Shown piece after piece: positions 52,650-64,000 of a DNA stretch of 64,000 nucleotides. Numbering within the stretch: the stretch's first letter is position 1; the number at the start of each line of letters is the position of its first letter. Origin of the DNA: Trichostrongylus colubriformis (taxonomy: Eukaryota > Nematoda > Chromadorea > Rhabditida > Trichostrongylidae). The stretch is taken from assembly GCA_963978905.1 (NCBI GenBank), contig OZ022260.1, positions 8,979,725 to 9,043,724 on the forward strand, written 5' to 3'. The notes beneath the pieces were generated by a model, which was given only the letters and a program-made list of their open reading frames with translations, was not told where the DNA came from and did no database searches. The translations under genes were made by a program, and so were the position numbers.

Positions 52650-55504
52650 TACAAGCCACCCTCCTTCCGTAGCTTAAACCAAAATTGCGCTCCTCCCGGT
52701 GTTTCTCATCACCCGACCGATATGTATCCTCTTTCGCCTGATTCGCGTGCTTTGAACGAGACCTAGAAGCGTCGTCTGACCGTTTAAGGTCGAAATCGCC
52801 ATTGAATGTTTTAAAAGAATGATCTGCATATCTTGAGAAAGGGGAAGTGAGTCATGATTGGACAGGAGAATACAGTTATTGCATGATTCATATAACAGGT
52901 ACGATTCGCCTGAATGTCAGTGTTCTCCTCCGATTAACGCATCCGCTAATTATCCTGTTTGTTTGATCTAATTGTAAGGGTAGAGCGCTTGCAGAGGGCG
53001 GAACCGCGAAATCAATGCTCAAGCGGTGTGCTTTCTTTCCAAGCGTTTGTGCATTTCCTACGCCCCACTTTACTTCAGATGAAAGAACTACTGTATAAGA
53101 TTCCAACTTATCTCTTTGTAAAACCTCGGTACTGATGTTAATCAGAATCGATAATTACAATTTCACTGGCAATAACTGACACGGAGTGGCGGAGTTCCGC
53201 TCTCGCGGTAGTGGACTGGACCACTGAGGAAGACGATCTGGTCGAAACGTTAGGTCGTCAATAAGAATTTCACCTAACAAGCTAGTTAGCATAGTAGGGA
53301 AAATTGTAATTAATCACCGTATAATTTCACTGAGATAGCACCAAACCTCCATACAAGTGATTTGGTGCAGATGATCTGCACACAATATCTGCATTCTATT
53401 ACTACCATATTGTCCATCTCAAATGAACTATACAGTTTTTTACATAAGTGAGTATCAATCTGTGAGTAAATTTGCTAACAAGATCCTACGGCAGTGCTTT
53501 TAGCCTGCTAAATCTCTGCATTTTTACCACCTCTGAAGGCCTTCAAGATTGAAGGTGATGAGATTGAAGATGGTGTCGCAGTGAGAGATGGGGCTTCCCT
53601 CTAGGAAAGTTTTTTACCTGAGCCTACAGGGAGATGAAGTCCTTCATTCATGCACGAAAGTTCAGGAAAAAAATATGCGAGTGAGTGTGGAGATGATCCC
53701 TCAGAGAGCTTAGGTGTGCTACATTTTACAAGATGCCCTTTTATCGCGATCCCATATTCCTTTTATCGACCTCATATTCGAGTCGCCTCGTAAAGTATAT
53801 GACATATTGGATGGTTGCAGATAATATGTATTTGTACGCGAACCTTTCTGCAAGCTGAGGACCCTTTTGCGTAACATACAATTATGTGAAGACACCTTTG
53901 AAGAGTTTTGTGTGGAATCGTTCTGAAAAAAATCATGTGCCTTACTATTAAAATTCTGTCCCATCGCAAGATTGCTTCCAACAAACAACTCCTTCTATAA
54001 CAGTTTTTTGTTTTGCTACTTGTGCCACGAGGTTTTTAGGTGGAATAATTATTTCGGCCAACGTTTCGACCTTCCGTCGTTTTCAAAGGCCTGAATATGG
54101 CTCAGGGCTTGTGAAATGCTCACTATCCCGCCACACGCTTCATCCCCTCTAGCATTTCTGTTATCGTGTCAGAAGCACCCGCAAAACCCCAGAAGCCTGA
54201 GAGCTAGACTCACCCCGTGCCAGGAGCAGTAAAACAAAAAACTACCAGTAATGCCGAGGTTGAGAGAACTTGGACCCTTCTATAACAATTGTCGCCAGTT
54301 GTTCAGCTGCCGATGAAGAGCTCACCGTTTAAGGTCGGATTCACAATTGAATGTTTTCACAGTTCTATGTATGGAAAAGCAGCTTTGTTGGTTTGAATTC
54401 AAGAGCTGCTTTTCCCCAGGTGTAGACTAGGACATTCGAAGTAGGTCAGATTGCCAGCTGGGACAGCGACCACGCTTCTTCGCGCTACCTGTTCACAAAG
54501 GAAACAAAGCTGTCGCGGTGACCCGTTTTAACCAACATCTGTTTCCCTCTTCTTTTTGTTTTTTCAAGTCACTCTGGTCAACCAGCTGGAACCGAATCTA
54601 ATCTCCTCGATGCTTTTTGGATCCGAACCAGTATAGCTGTTTCAAAGGATAAAATGTTTTTCGAAATCAATCATGTAGAGATGCGCCGCAAACTTAAGTT
54701 GTGGTGTACGGCGTCAGGAAGGGGGGGGGGGGGGGGAGGAGGGGTGTCATAGCCCATTCGAACAGTCGAGAACCATGCCAAGACGAGCTTGTTTATGTTT
54801 TTTCGGCATGCAAGTGTAACGTTAAATACGTTAAACAGCAAGCCTAATTGAGTTTTAAGCAAGGCTAATTGAGTTTCACTACTGGGAATTGGTTCTTGGA
54901 CTATGCCACTGGCAGCATATCTGCTCGTAATGTTGAAGATGGGTGATAGCATGGAGAAGACCTTTTCCCGTTGTATTCTCTCTCACTGCAAGGCAACAGT
55001 TCTGATCCCTAGTCGAACACTACCTCTGTTCATTTATTATTTAGGCAAAGCTGTTTTTCAAATAGATCCTTATCAAATATCATGTTCGCTTAAGCATTTC
55101 TCTACAGATCTGCAAAAAACCTGCAGATGAAGGCATCACAATCGCTCTGTAGTGTTCTGAAAGTTTCTGAAAGGCTTATACTCGGAGATTTCTCTCTGCT
55201 GTGAATAATCTTTGTTATATTAGAGTATCGCCATAGAATAATCATGTTCTGCTACAAATTATATTCACCACTAGGCATGCCTCCTATCACTTGAACCTCC
55301 ACCAGTATTCGTGATGTTGCGGCTCCTGATTTTGCACAAACCCTTGCATCGGAAGAGAGTGTTGAAGATCTGGTAATGACTTCCGACTCGCGAACCCTTG
55401 CATCGAAAGCCAGTATTGAAGATCTGGCGATGTAAGCCGACCGTCACCCGTCTGACCGAGACGAGGAGGCATCATCCGCAACACGTCGTTTGTGAGACTG
55501 GGGA
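52650..55504. other. Long spacer with scattered repeat fragments
   Basis: No gene recognised. GAGGAAGACGATCTGGTCGA with GAAACGTT (53227-53252) and CAACGTTTCGACC with GTCGTTTTCAAA (54059-54085) are short inverted relatives, probably SINE or MITE remnants. A G run lies at 54721-54737. Confidence 0.4.
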
Positions 55505-56480
55505 AGAACCGTTCTATGGAACATGCCACAAGAAAGGCGTTCTGTCAACACGCACATGGCCATGAACATCGATTCGTATAGAAATCTGACGACACAAATC
55601 GGACACTTGCGATTGAAAAGGTGTGCTTCATTTCAGGCTTTGACCATCTTCATCGCCTCCGCACAAACATCAAGCTACTACGAGGACAAGCTCAAAGCAT
55701 CTGATGCGGATTTGGAGAAGCTCTACGAGAAAGAACATATCTTCTTCAAAGTCGACGAATTCAACGCAAGGATTGGCCCCAGCATTATGGAAAGCGAACG
55801 TCACATTAGGACTCACGGAGCGGATTTGAATGAGCAGGGTGGAATGGTATCCGAGTGCACTATGTCGATCAACTTCATCCATGGAAACTTGCAGTTCCAG
55901 AAGCTCTCTCATCTACACGGACTCGGGACCCACCTAGTGGACAATTTCATAACGAGATTGATCACGTCATCTTCAATCAAAGGTTTTGCCTTACCGATTT
56001 CGCTGTAGTTACGAAGTTCTATACAGGATCAGACCATCGGCTCATCCGGACAAGGTTCATCTTTTCGATACCTGGATAGAGCCTCAAAATTTGAGAAGGG
56101 AGGCTCTGAAACAGTCATCAACTGCGACCACTTCGCTTCTCTTGCCGCTTAGCTGAAGGATTCCGTTATTGAAAACAGCGGCAGGTTCAATCGATTCGTT
56201 GAACGTCTTCAGGATAGTGCAGGATGTCAGAAAGTTTGAAAGTCACTGAGAGGCGTCTCTTTTCTATAAGAATTCAGCTGACATGCCAGCGCCGCACGAG
56301 CTAGCCGCATGTGATTGTACCTACGTCCGAGCTTGCGAAGCAGTGTAGGAAGGCGATAAAGGAAGTTTTCAAGATGAGAAGAGCAGCAGAGACTGGGAGG
56401 AGCACCTGCAGAGCGCGCCGGAGTTTCGCCAGTCATAGGAACAAAATGACCTGTATCGACGTCCGCACGGTACAGTTACT
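55505..56480 (+). pseudogene. RTE-type LINE fragment, endonuclease domain only
   Basis: Part of an apurinic-like endonuclease of a non-LTR retrotransposon. Readable pieces: LTIFIASAQTSSYYEDKL and FNARIGPS (55523-56008), then the closing GSDHRLIRTRF motif in another frame (about 56026-56060), then an ELAKQCRKAIKEVFKMRRA linker (56311-56440). Frame changes and stops break it; the usual GDFNA active-site block reads VDEFNA. The reverse transcriptase is absent. Truncated at both ends. Confidence 0.8.
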
Positions 56481-57751
56481 GCTTCTACTCTTACTCTTAC
56501 TTCACTACTTTACTTCAACTCTCTTTGTCTTTTTTCTCCAGCTCTCAAAAACGCTTCACGAAATTTTCCCATGCTATCTATAGCGTTTTCAATAAGTTTT
56601 TCTGCTCGGCTTCATAGAAAGTGTCTATACAACTGCGATGTCAGCGAACTTGCGGCTAAAATAAACACCTAATGGAACGAGTGTCTTCTGAAAAACACCT
56701 GTTACCTCTTTTTCGCTCCTGCTACTCTTCTTGAAAAGTGGGGGATGGGGGCTCAAACAGCTTACTTACCATAGTCCAAGTGCTCTCACTGACCACGCCT
56801 TTCAACCTATTCGTAGACGAAATTCATGAGGCTCATCTTGTTGCATGGTGGTCTCATCAGGAGACGTGTGGATCACATGCAATTTTTTTGTATTGTGCCA
56901 AAAGTGCCTCTAATCCTTAGAGAATAATCGCTAGGGGGTTTAGAAAATTCGTCCTGCGTTCTGACGAGAGATGTACCTCCAGCAGACCACTGTGCATAGA
57001 ATTTTCATTATTTCTTCTTACTCAATATTCTTGGTCTTTATGATGACGTCACGGATCCAGGTGTATTTCTACATTATGCAGTAACCATCGAGATCATTTA
57101 ATTGTAGCTCTCCCGATTCTGAGATTCTATGGCTAATGAAAAATGAGGCTTCTTGTTTTTTGGTGTACTCCCACACTATTCAAATACAATTTTCATTCTA
57201 ACTAACCACACTTGCGCTTGCATGCCATTCTATGTAGTGGGTTATTCGAATTGCTGTCATTTCTTACGTTCCTTCAACTGGAAATAGACCCATTTCTGAC
57301 TTATTTAGGATAATAACATTATCCAATTCATCACAAATGACGTCAGTCAGACTTTAGCTAGAAGAACCTTGCCCTTCAGCTAACTAATGCTATTATTGGA
57401 CTGTCAAAGTGAATCCCTTATTGAAACTGCATAGGTAATCCACTTCCTTGCCCACTGCCAATCTAGACATCTCAGCCACAAGTGTTCTGTCATAGTGGCC
57501 TGCCGATTACCTACCGCACCTACGTTGTGATCCAGCCTGATTCCTCTTTAGGAATAGTATTCTTGACTCCCATCAATTGTGCGTCTAAGGATCTTATTTG
57601 TACTGCAGGTCACACCCATTACAGGTCACGCCTTTCTAAAAACCACGCCCCTCGACCTACTTCAGGAAATTTGACAAAACGTTTCGTTCTAATCTTAGTA
57701 GATAAGATATAATCTGCTATTGATAGGCTCTAAAAGCGGTGGGCATAACTT
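56481..57751. other. Spacer, no gene recognised
   Basis: AT-rich. Two CCACGCC-(C/T)-TTCAACCTA/CTCGACCTAC-like sites (56798 and 57645) hint at a worn repeat. No exon structure seen. Confidence 0.35.
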
Positions 57752-58013
57752 GGGTGAGGCTACTTACGCCAGAAAATCGCGGGGCCGCCCTCGGCGGGAG
57801 GGCGGCGTGTGCGAGTGCCCGTGGCAGGGCTTGGTAGCCTTCAAGCGCGACAGTGTGGCATGAGTGCAGGAGGCAGTGTGGCATGGGTGGAAGTGCAGAA
57901 GTAACGCAGCCACGCTCTGCCGGGCTCCCAAGGGCAATCGATTCGGCAAGTCGTACTGGTGGCGCCGCGAGTGCGACGCCGCGGAGCGATTTTCTGGCGT
58001 AAGTACCTCACGC
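57752..58013. repeat. Mutator-like MITE with exact 9-bp target duplication
   Basis: 262 bp, GC-rich. Ends GGGTGAGGCTACTTACGCC and a close inverse, flanked by GCATAACTT at 57743-57751 and 58014-58022. The interior includes CAGTGTGGCATGAGTGCAGG, shared with 35874-36185. Confidence 0.88.
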
Positions 58014-58022
58014 GCATAACTT

Positions 58023-59470
58023 CCTCGATAAAGTGATCTCTAGCTTCCCAAACGCCTCCATTTTGAGCACGAACGACTACCCTAAGCCTTTCTATATCCC
58101 ATGTCCAGTCCACCTAAGATCCATTTTTGGGTTCGTCCTTACATTTTAAGGTTTCTTTGTGACTTTCTTTTTTTTTTGGTCTATGAACCTTGACTACAAG
58201 TCAAAATGATGTTGACGCCCACGTGAGCTGACATCACTGCTCAGGTAGCCGATTCTTGACGCGGTTATGGTAATGAGTTTGGATGCATGTAGCACCTGAA
58301 TTAATTAGCCACATACTTGCCATCGTATACACCTGGAACTCAACCCTCAGAGGCACTGCCCCTCTGGCCAAGGCCGTCGACGGCATGTTTTTCTTTGTCT
58401 CTTGCAACCAATCACACCGATTAGGCGTTTTGGCTCCATGCAGGCTTCATGTGCGTGATCTTATGGCTTGTATAAATTTTCACGCTTGCAGCCAATTTTC
58501 TCCCCGCTGATGAGAGTCTAACATTAGAAGCTGCCATGAAGAGACAATCACCTCATGGATTGGAGATCCTAGCCCATAAATGTACATGAGCCGGGATACG
58601 TCCATTGCCACTGCTCCTTCTTTACTGATAAAGGCGCAATCCTAACATCTTTTATATTTTTTGATTTTTGTTAGCTCCTGATTTTTGCCACAGCTCACGA
58701 TGCGAAAGTTGTTAACAGAACAGCCCGGCAATTGAGTTTGTACTGACTTCGGGTCAGGTCACTCGAAGAGAGACGGCTGCATCCTTGTCAAACGCCACTA
58801 CGATCCCCTGAATAGGAAAGGTAAATGTGTGGCCCACTCCTGAAAATTACTTGATCAGTGTAAATGCTTTACGCTTTTATGCCTCGAAGCACATTAAGAA
58901 CAGCAGAACTCACAAAGCCTCCACATGGAAATCATGGTTACCTATACTCATCCTCGGATAAAAAGTTTTTTTTTTGTCAAAAATTTTATAACACATATCT
59001 TCTGTCCGCCTTGCAGCGAAAGTTCGATCTTCGCATAAAATTTGCTCGTTTAACGCGATCGACGCACCCATTAGTGCTTCATGATTCGAATTTTCTTCTT
59101 GAGGGGACCCTAGAGAACTCATTTGCGGGTGAATTGCTTTTTTTGCAGAACTGCTTCTTATTCATTCTTTGTCCTATGCAGGCCAATGTGCTTATCTTCT
59201 TCATTTTTAATCCGGAAAGTCTCAGGTCGCCTGGCCTTTTTCTCAAGCCATTTCTTTGGACATTTTTTATATTTTTTATAATATTAAACAAGACCACACG
59301 TTCGATGGGAAGGAGAGGGGAGTGCTGGTCTTGTAAAGGATAGGTTTGGTAGGCAGAACCTGTCAGAAGTGGAAAGTAGCGGAGTGAACAAAGTATTTAG
59401 TACCGCTCTAGGAAATGAGAACTTATCTTTATTTTCGTTCGAATCCCTCTCTTCTTAACGAAGAGAGACA
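58023..59470. other. Spacer, no gene recognised
   Basis: Mostly AT-rich. The ORF at 58864-59343 has no motif and no splice context. Confidence 0.35.
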
Positions 59471-59530
59471 TATCATGTCATATCGACAATATCATATCAT
59501 ATCACATCATATCATAGCACACCATGCCAT
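59471..59530 (+). repeat. ATCAT/ATCACATC microsatellite
   Basis: Imperfect repeats of CATATCATATCACATCATAT type directly before a family X element. A similar tract lies at about 61180-61290. Confidence 0.7.
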
Positions 59531-59538
59531 ATTACATA

Positions 59539-60046
59539 CAGTAGCGCTCAAAAGTCTTCGGCCAAAACTTTTTTGTCATAACTTTTTTTCTACTTGACCA
59601 AATTTGACAAAATTTTAATATGTGGTGCCTGAACCTATTGTCAACATTTCCTACTACTTGAGCGCCGCTTGCCACTTTTCATGATTTTTTACAAGAATTT
59701 ACTACAAGACCACCCAAAAAAAAGTAAGAGGCTTGTTCAAGAAAAACGGCTTTCTATACAAAAACAAAAAGAGCAAGCCTCAGAGAACATTAATATTTTG
59801 TAGAAAGACCACGACTTTTGATGACAGCGGCACAGCGGGACGGCATAGCGATGGCATGCCAAAATTAAAAAATTTCATATAACCACGTAACCTACACCGT
59901 TGCGCGCCAAAATAGTATATTAAGTATGCAGTGTCTCCGAGTACAACATACTAAAATTTCTCTTAAATCGGTGCAGTTGCAAAAAAGTTACAAGTGAAAA
60001 AACCCAAGTGAAAGACCATTTCGCCGAAGACTTTTGAGCGCTACTG
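59539..60046. repeat. Tc1-like MITE (family X), uninterrupted copy
   Basis: 508 bp, ends CAGTAGCGCTCAAAAGTCTT and inverse, TA at 59537-59538 and 60047-60048. Aligns along its length with 21500-22880 minus the mariner, and preserves the empty target (CCAAAATAGTATATT). No coding capacity. Confidence 0.92.
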
Positions 60047-60052
60047 TATATA

Positions 60053-60935
60053 TTAGGTTGATTCATAATAAATCGGACAAATAGTAGTGATGACTTCTAG
60101 AAATCATAACTCAGCAACGAGTTAACTAAAATGGACGCGCGAGGTACCGTTGGAATGAGTATGAAAAGCTCTTCAAAATACCGCAAAATAATCACTCTGA
60201 AGTAGTTTCATTCCGCCACCATGGCGCACGATTTCAAGCCGTCCAGAGACCACATCCGCAACGTCATACCATTTATACCGCTATCTGGTCACCCGCGGAT
60301 ATCGGCAGACGTCCAGGAGAAGTTCACAAGGAGTATGCCCCCGCCGGAAGTACAGTGTACTTGTGGCATTCGAAGTTTGCGTCAGGCGGCTATTCCATCG
60401 AAGACGAAAACCGCGGTTGGTGGAGCGTACACGGCGTAGAGTACTGGGAGCTGCTCGATGAAGGTACAACAGTATCCGCCGACGTCTACGTTCGTCAATT
60501 ACGAGAATAAAGGCAAATGTCCAAAGTTCGCTACGGCGGCGGTCACATGTCTACTTCCAGCACGACAACGCGAGACCGCACATTGCAAGATCGACCAAGG
60601 CCGAGCTGCTGTCGTACAGTTGGACCGTGCTTCCACACCCACCGTACTCCCCAGACCTGGCCTCTTGAGATTTCCACCTTTTCTCCCACAGCCAACGCCA
60701 CCTGGACGGCCAAGACTTCAAAACTCGCGACGACGTCAAGACGGCACTCGGCAACTTCTTCGAGCTCCATCCCCCGGCCTTGTGGAGCAAGGGCATCCAT
60801 GATCTGCCTAACCCGTGGCAGAAGGTCATCGATACAGATGGAGCATATTTCAAGTGAATCCCAGTTGTCGTTAAAAAGTTGCACGACAATGATTAAAATT
60901 TGTCAATTTGTCCGATTTATTATGAATCAACCTAA
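60053..60935 (+). mobile_element. Mariner element, third subfamily
   Basis: 883 bp, ends TTAGGTTGATTCATAATAAA and inverse, TA at 60051-60052 and 60936-60937. Inserted four bases after the family X copy. Its transposase is broken. Confidence 0.9.
60221..60857 (+). pseudogene. Mariner transposase with stops and frameshifts
   Basis: The middle and C-terminal parts are recognisable: [18 protein letters not shown] with the first catalytic aspartate (about 60561-60615), PYSPDLAS then an in-frame TGA just before the usual DYH block (60666-60670), FHLFSHSQRHLDGQDF, and the end GIHDLPNPWQKVIDTDG with TGA at 60855-60857. The N-terminal third (from 60221) is scrambled. Inactive. Confidence 0.85.
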
Positions 60936-60937
60936 TA

Positions 60938-61439
60938 AATCCGCTCCCTTGTCCTACATATGCGTGAGTTGGAGAAATCTCTAAGGGAAGGTGTTTTGGG
61001 CCTGTATCAGATAGGGCCCTTTCGGTGAGCATGTGAGTGATCTGTTAGGAGAAAATTGGAATAAATGGATGATCAAGCACAATCTTTTAGTGCCGTTCTG
61101 TACCGATGATATCACCACCCTCTCCTCCTACTCCTCCCTTTGTTCTGCTTGTAAAAGACCTATTAATACATCAATATCATAGTGCATATTGTCACATCAT
61201 ACTACGTCATATCATGTCATATCTTATGGTATCACGTCATACTATATCATTTCGCAATATAGCAGAACATATCAGACCATATCACATACTATACATCTTT
61301 TCATTGCTTCGTCCTGAGTATTAAAGGTGAGGAAGTCTCTACGGCGCCTTCGGGAATACGCAGAGTCGAGGATGGGGAGGGGGCTCACCAACTGGAAGGT
61401 AGGTACGAAGGTAATTCCGGCAAGCTCTCAGAAATTCGA
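60938..61439. other. Spacer with ATCAT-rich tract
   Basis: Holds the second ATCAT-type tract (61180-61290). No gene. Confidence 0.4.
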
Positions 61440-61866
61440 AAGAATCGTCCACGGAGAAAAATTAGTTTCTCGTTACCCTTATACTTATGTTGTATTTGCC
61501 TCATAAGGGCGCCGCATGCAAAGTTCCACGCGAAAAAGTGAGAATTCTGCTAAGATACAGCCACTAAGTTCTCAGTTGGGTGGGAGGGGGTCTCCGAGTG
61601 AAAGTCCCGTCGCGGTTGAGAACGGGACTATTCAAGGGGTGGGACTGTTTGCGTAACTTTCTGTTCCTACAATGCGTCTCCGAAGGCGGTGGACGACGGG
61701 GTGGCCACTTACTCGGAGGTCCCGCCCACCCGGCCGAGACCTTGTGATGCTGTATCTTAGCTCACATTTTTTCACGTGAAACTTTGCATGCCACTCACAC
61801 TAGGCAAATGCAACGTAGATATATGGGTAACACAAAAACTCATTTTTCTATGGACGGTTCCTCTGA
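61440..61866. repeat. Inverted-repeat element, family Y copy 2
   Basis: 427 bp. Ends contain GAATCGTCCACGGAG and GGACGGTTCCTC; arms with TTACCCTTATACTTATGTTG and the inverse on the right. The core GGGACTGTTTGCGTAACTTT is shared with 44941-45371. Confidence 0.8.
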
Positions 61867-63038
61867 GAATGCTACAACTTGTTCCCTTGATTTCTATGTA
61901 GTAGAAGTATTTTATTTTTTTTTATCAATTTGATGAGAGGGAAGTATATAAGCAGGTAATCTCGACGGCATAGAGTTTGTCATTCCATCTGCCCCTTTCA
62001 TTCCCCCTCCTACTCTTTCCCATTGTCTCCCGCACCGCATGGTCACCAATTAACTATTAATGTTTGATTATATCGTGAAACCTCTTGTTTTCCGAAGGAT
62101 TGTCGCTTGACGCAATGCAATTCAATTTCATTGGCCGAATGGCTGTTTTTTTTTTCGAAATTATAATTGAGAAGATGAACTTGTCACTTTCCACTAATGT
62201 GTCGTGTCCCACAGTTCCATCTAGGATCTTTCAAACGTTCAAATTGATTTGAACATGTGTTAGAATAACCAAAATTCGTGATTGACTGTACCTCAAGAGA
62301 TTTTCAGAAAGTCAGAATTTCATAAAGTATTGCGAAAAGATACAAATCACCTCAGCCAGGCTGCTATTTCCGGTCCCCTCCCACCTCTTATGCTTAGTGC
62401 ATTTCTAGGCCTTATACATCTGATTAGTCATTATTTCCTGTCTGAGCATGAGCTATTTCGGAACTGACTTTAAAGTTAATTCAAATTTCCGTTTACGTCA
62501 TTTGTGGAGAATAAACTTTGTGGGCGTATACGTTTACCGGCTAACGACAGGCTTAGATGACTATGTTCTTGGACACGTGACGGCTGGATCCTGGACATTC
62601 GTTTTTCTTTCCTTTTCACGGAAAATCGGCCAATGGCTCTTCAATTACATCTTCTTCTTTTTCCTGTTATTTTATGTACTCTCTTGATTTATTCAGGTTT
62701 TTGAAGTTACACTGAATTTTTGATTTGGATAAACCCGTAACTGTGACGTCATTTTTACTGTGACTTGGGGCTTACGAATCTCATCGAGCTGCTCCAGAAG
62801 GTTACCAACATTCGTGGGCGTAGCAAATTTGGATTATAAATGTAGCAGGATCGTCAATCTCTACCATAAATTTCAGCCATAAATTTTCTGTAGTAGTTGC
62901 TGCTGTGGCACATACCACGCTTTATTGCACACCAAATCTCCAAATTTTATTAGCAGGAGCACTCTCATAACCCGATCTCATAGGTTATAGGGCTGGTGCG
63001 GTGGGTGCAGGGCTTCGGGTGAGCACTTTTGCAAAATA
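61867..63038. other. T-rich unique-looking stretch
   Basis: Similar in style to 43875-44940. No supported gene. Confidence 0.35.
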
Positions 63039-63747
63039 CAGGGGGTGCAAAAAAATTAATATCGCTCACGGCTCACATCCGCGAAGTATACAAAACATAG
63101 GGAAACGAAAGATATAAAAGTATTGAGGCAAAATATTCCTGAGATGTTCCTTCAAGAAAAAGAGCAAGCTGAGACTCACCACTTTCATCTTCACCAAAAT
63201 ACGGAGCCATCACTCGGCGCAGTCGGGCTTCAAAGCACCTACGGTATTCAAGTCCGCTTCGAACAGTGGAGCCAGGTTCCGTGGTAGGTCTTTTGTGGGA
63301 CGCCGCCCAAGGATTGGTCCCTCTGTTCACGAAAGTCACAGAGCCCCCGCTGCTCGCACAACGCTACTATGATCCGGAGTGATATTTTTTATACCTCAAA
63401 CACCTCCGTAGCGATTTCAACGGTAATAGCAAGTTGTAATTCTTGGAAACGAAAGATTTAGAGGGCCTAGAAAAAACGGAATACCTGAGGAGACTTTAGC
63501 AAGGTTCGAACGAGAGTGACGAAAACTCGGATTTTGCCTTTGGGGTTGGGGTGACACATCATATTCACTCAGAATAAGCTCCCGATCCTGTCCGTGCAGA
63601 AGGCTGCTACGGGGTTTAGCGACAGTATGAGGTGTGCTCTTGAATTTGGGGTTGAAAGCACCTTGTAAGAATTTGCTGAAGTTCGATTAATATGGGGTTC
63701 GATCAATGTTGAAATGGAGGAAAAAATTACTTTTATTGGCCCCCCGT
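63039..63747. repeat. Tc1-like MITE (family Z), copy 2, opposite orientation
   Basis: Starts CAGGGGGTGCAAAAAAATTA and ends with an imperfect inverse (ATTGGCCCCCCGTG). Aligns with the minus strand of 49214-49815. A minus-strand ORF at 63073-63339 reads EYRRCFEARLRRVMAPYFGE in its middle, unlike low-complexity translation, and could be a remnant of the element's protein or captured exon. Confidence 0.72.
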
Positions 63748-64000
63748 GTATAGTTCATATGTAAAAATGGAAACTAATGCAGCAAAAAAAGCAGCTTTGT
63801 GAAATAAAGCCATAGGAGGTTGCGTACTCCGAGGTGTTGTTCGTAAGGTAGGGAACGATTTGTGAAGTTACACAAGGAGCACAACTTCATGGTTCTACAC
63901 GCCCAAATTTATGGTAGACCACTGACACGCTGCTATACTTATATTGTATTTCGATAGATTAAACTCTTCAATCATCCTATATGGAACGGAGGCAGTGTAG
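63748..64000. other. Right edge, no feature recognised
   Basis: AT-rich end of the window. Nothing supported. Confidence 0.35.

Noticed and set aside
60458..60984. Two overlapping 114- and 155-codon ORFs as genes
   Set aside because: They are out-of-frame readings of the broken mariner transposase.

Overview
The window looks like nuclear DNA of a parasitic roundworm, probably a clade V strongylid of hookworm type. This is inferred, not proven. The evidence is genes split into many short exons with TTTCAG-like acceptors, bare acceptors a few bases before start codons (as expected for spliced-leader trans-splicing), an RTE-type endonuclease fragment of the kind common in strongylids, and dense mariner, hAT, Harbinger and Mutator-like short elements.

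The left half holds the genes. On the minus strand, 549-8271 encodes most of Mediator subunit 23 (MED23/SUR-2); its 3' end lies beyond the left edge. A compact divergent promoter region (8291-9117) separates it from a plus-strand C2H2 zinc-finger gene (9122-13607), followed head to tail by a second gene of similar design (14081 to about 18622). About 2.5 kb further on is an exon-like ORF (21193-21399) that may be a distal exon of the second gene. Next come nested mariner insertions (21500-23817) and a beta-propeller-like gene of unknown identity (25197-29062, 5' end unresolved). Thymidylate synthase follows in eight exons (31284-33946), then a small single-pass membrane protein with a lysine-rich tail (36336-38252).

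The right half (about 38.4-64 kb) has no convincing complete gene. It is a mosaic of inverted-repeat elements, tRNA-like SINEs, degenerate mariners, an RTE fragment and T-rich unique sequence. Many elements still show their insertion footprints: TA for mariner, TTA/TAA for Harbinger-like, exact 8-bp duplications for hAT-like and exact 9-10 bp duplications for Mutator-like elements. The most striking object is a fold-back of about 1.4 kb (50164-51545) whose arms each begin with a perfect palindrome.

The genes do not form an obvious pathway. MED23 and the zinc-finger proteins belong to transcription control and thymidylate synthase to nucleotide supply. I found no CRISPR array, rRNA or intact tRNA. 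The most discovery-worthy items are the zinc-finger pair, the fold-back, and the well-dated nest of one mobile element in another.
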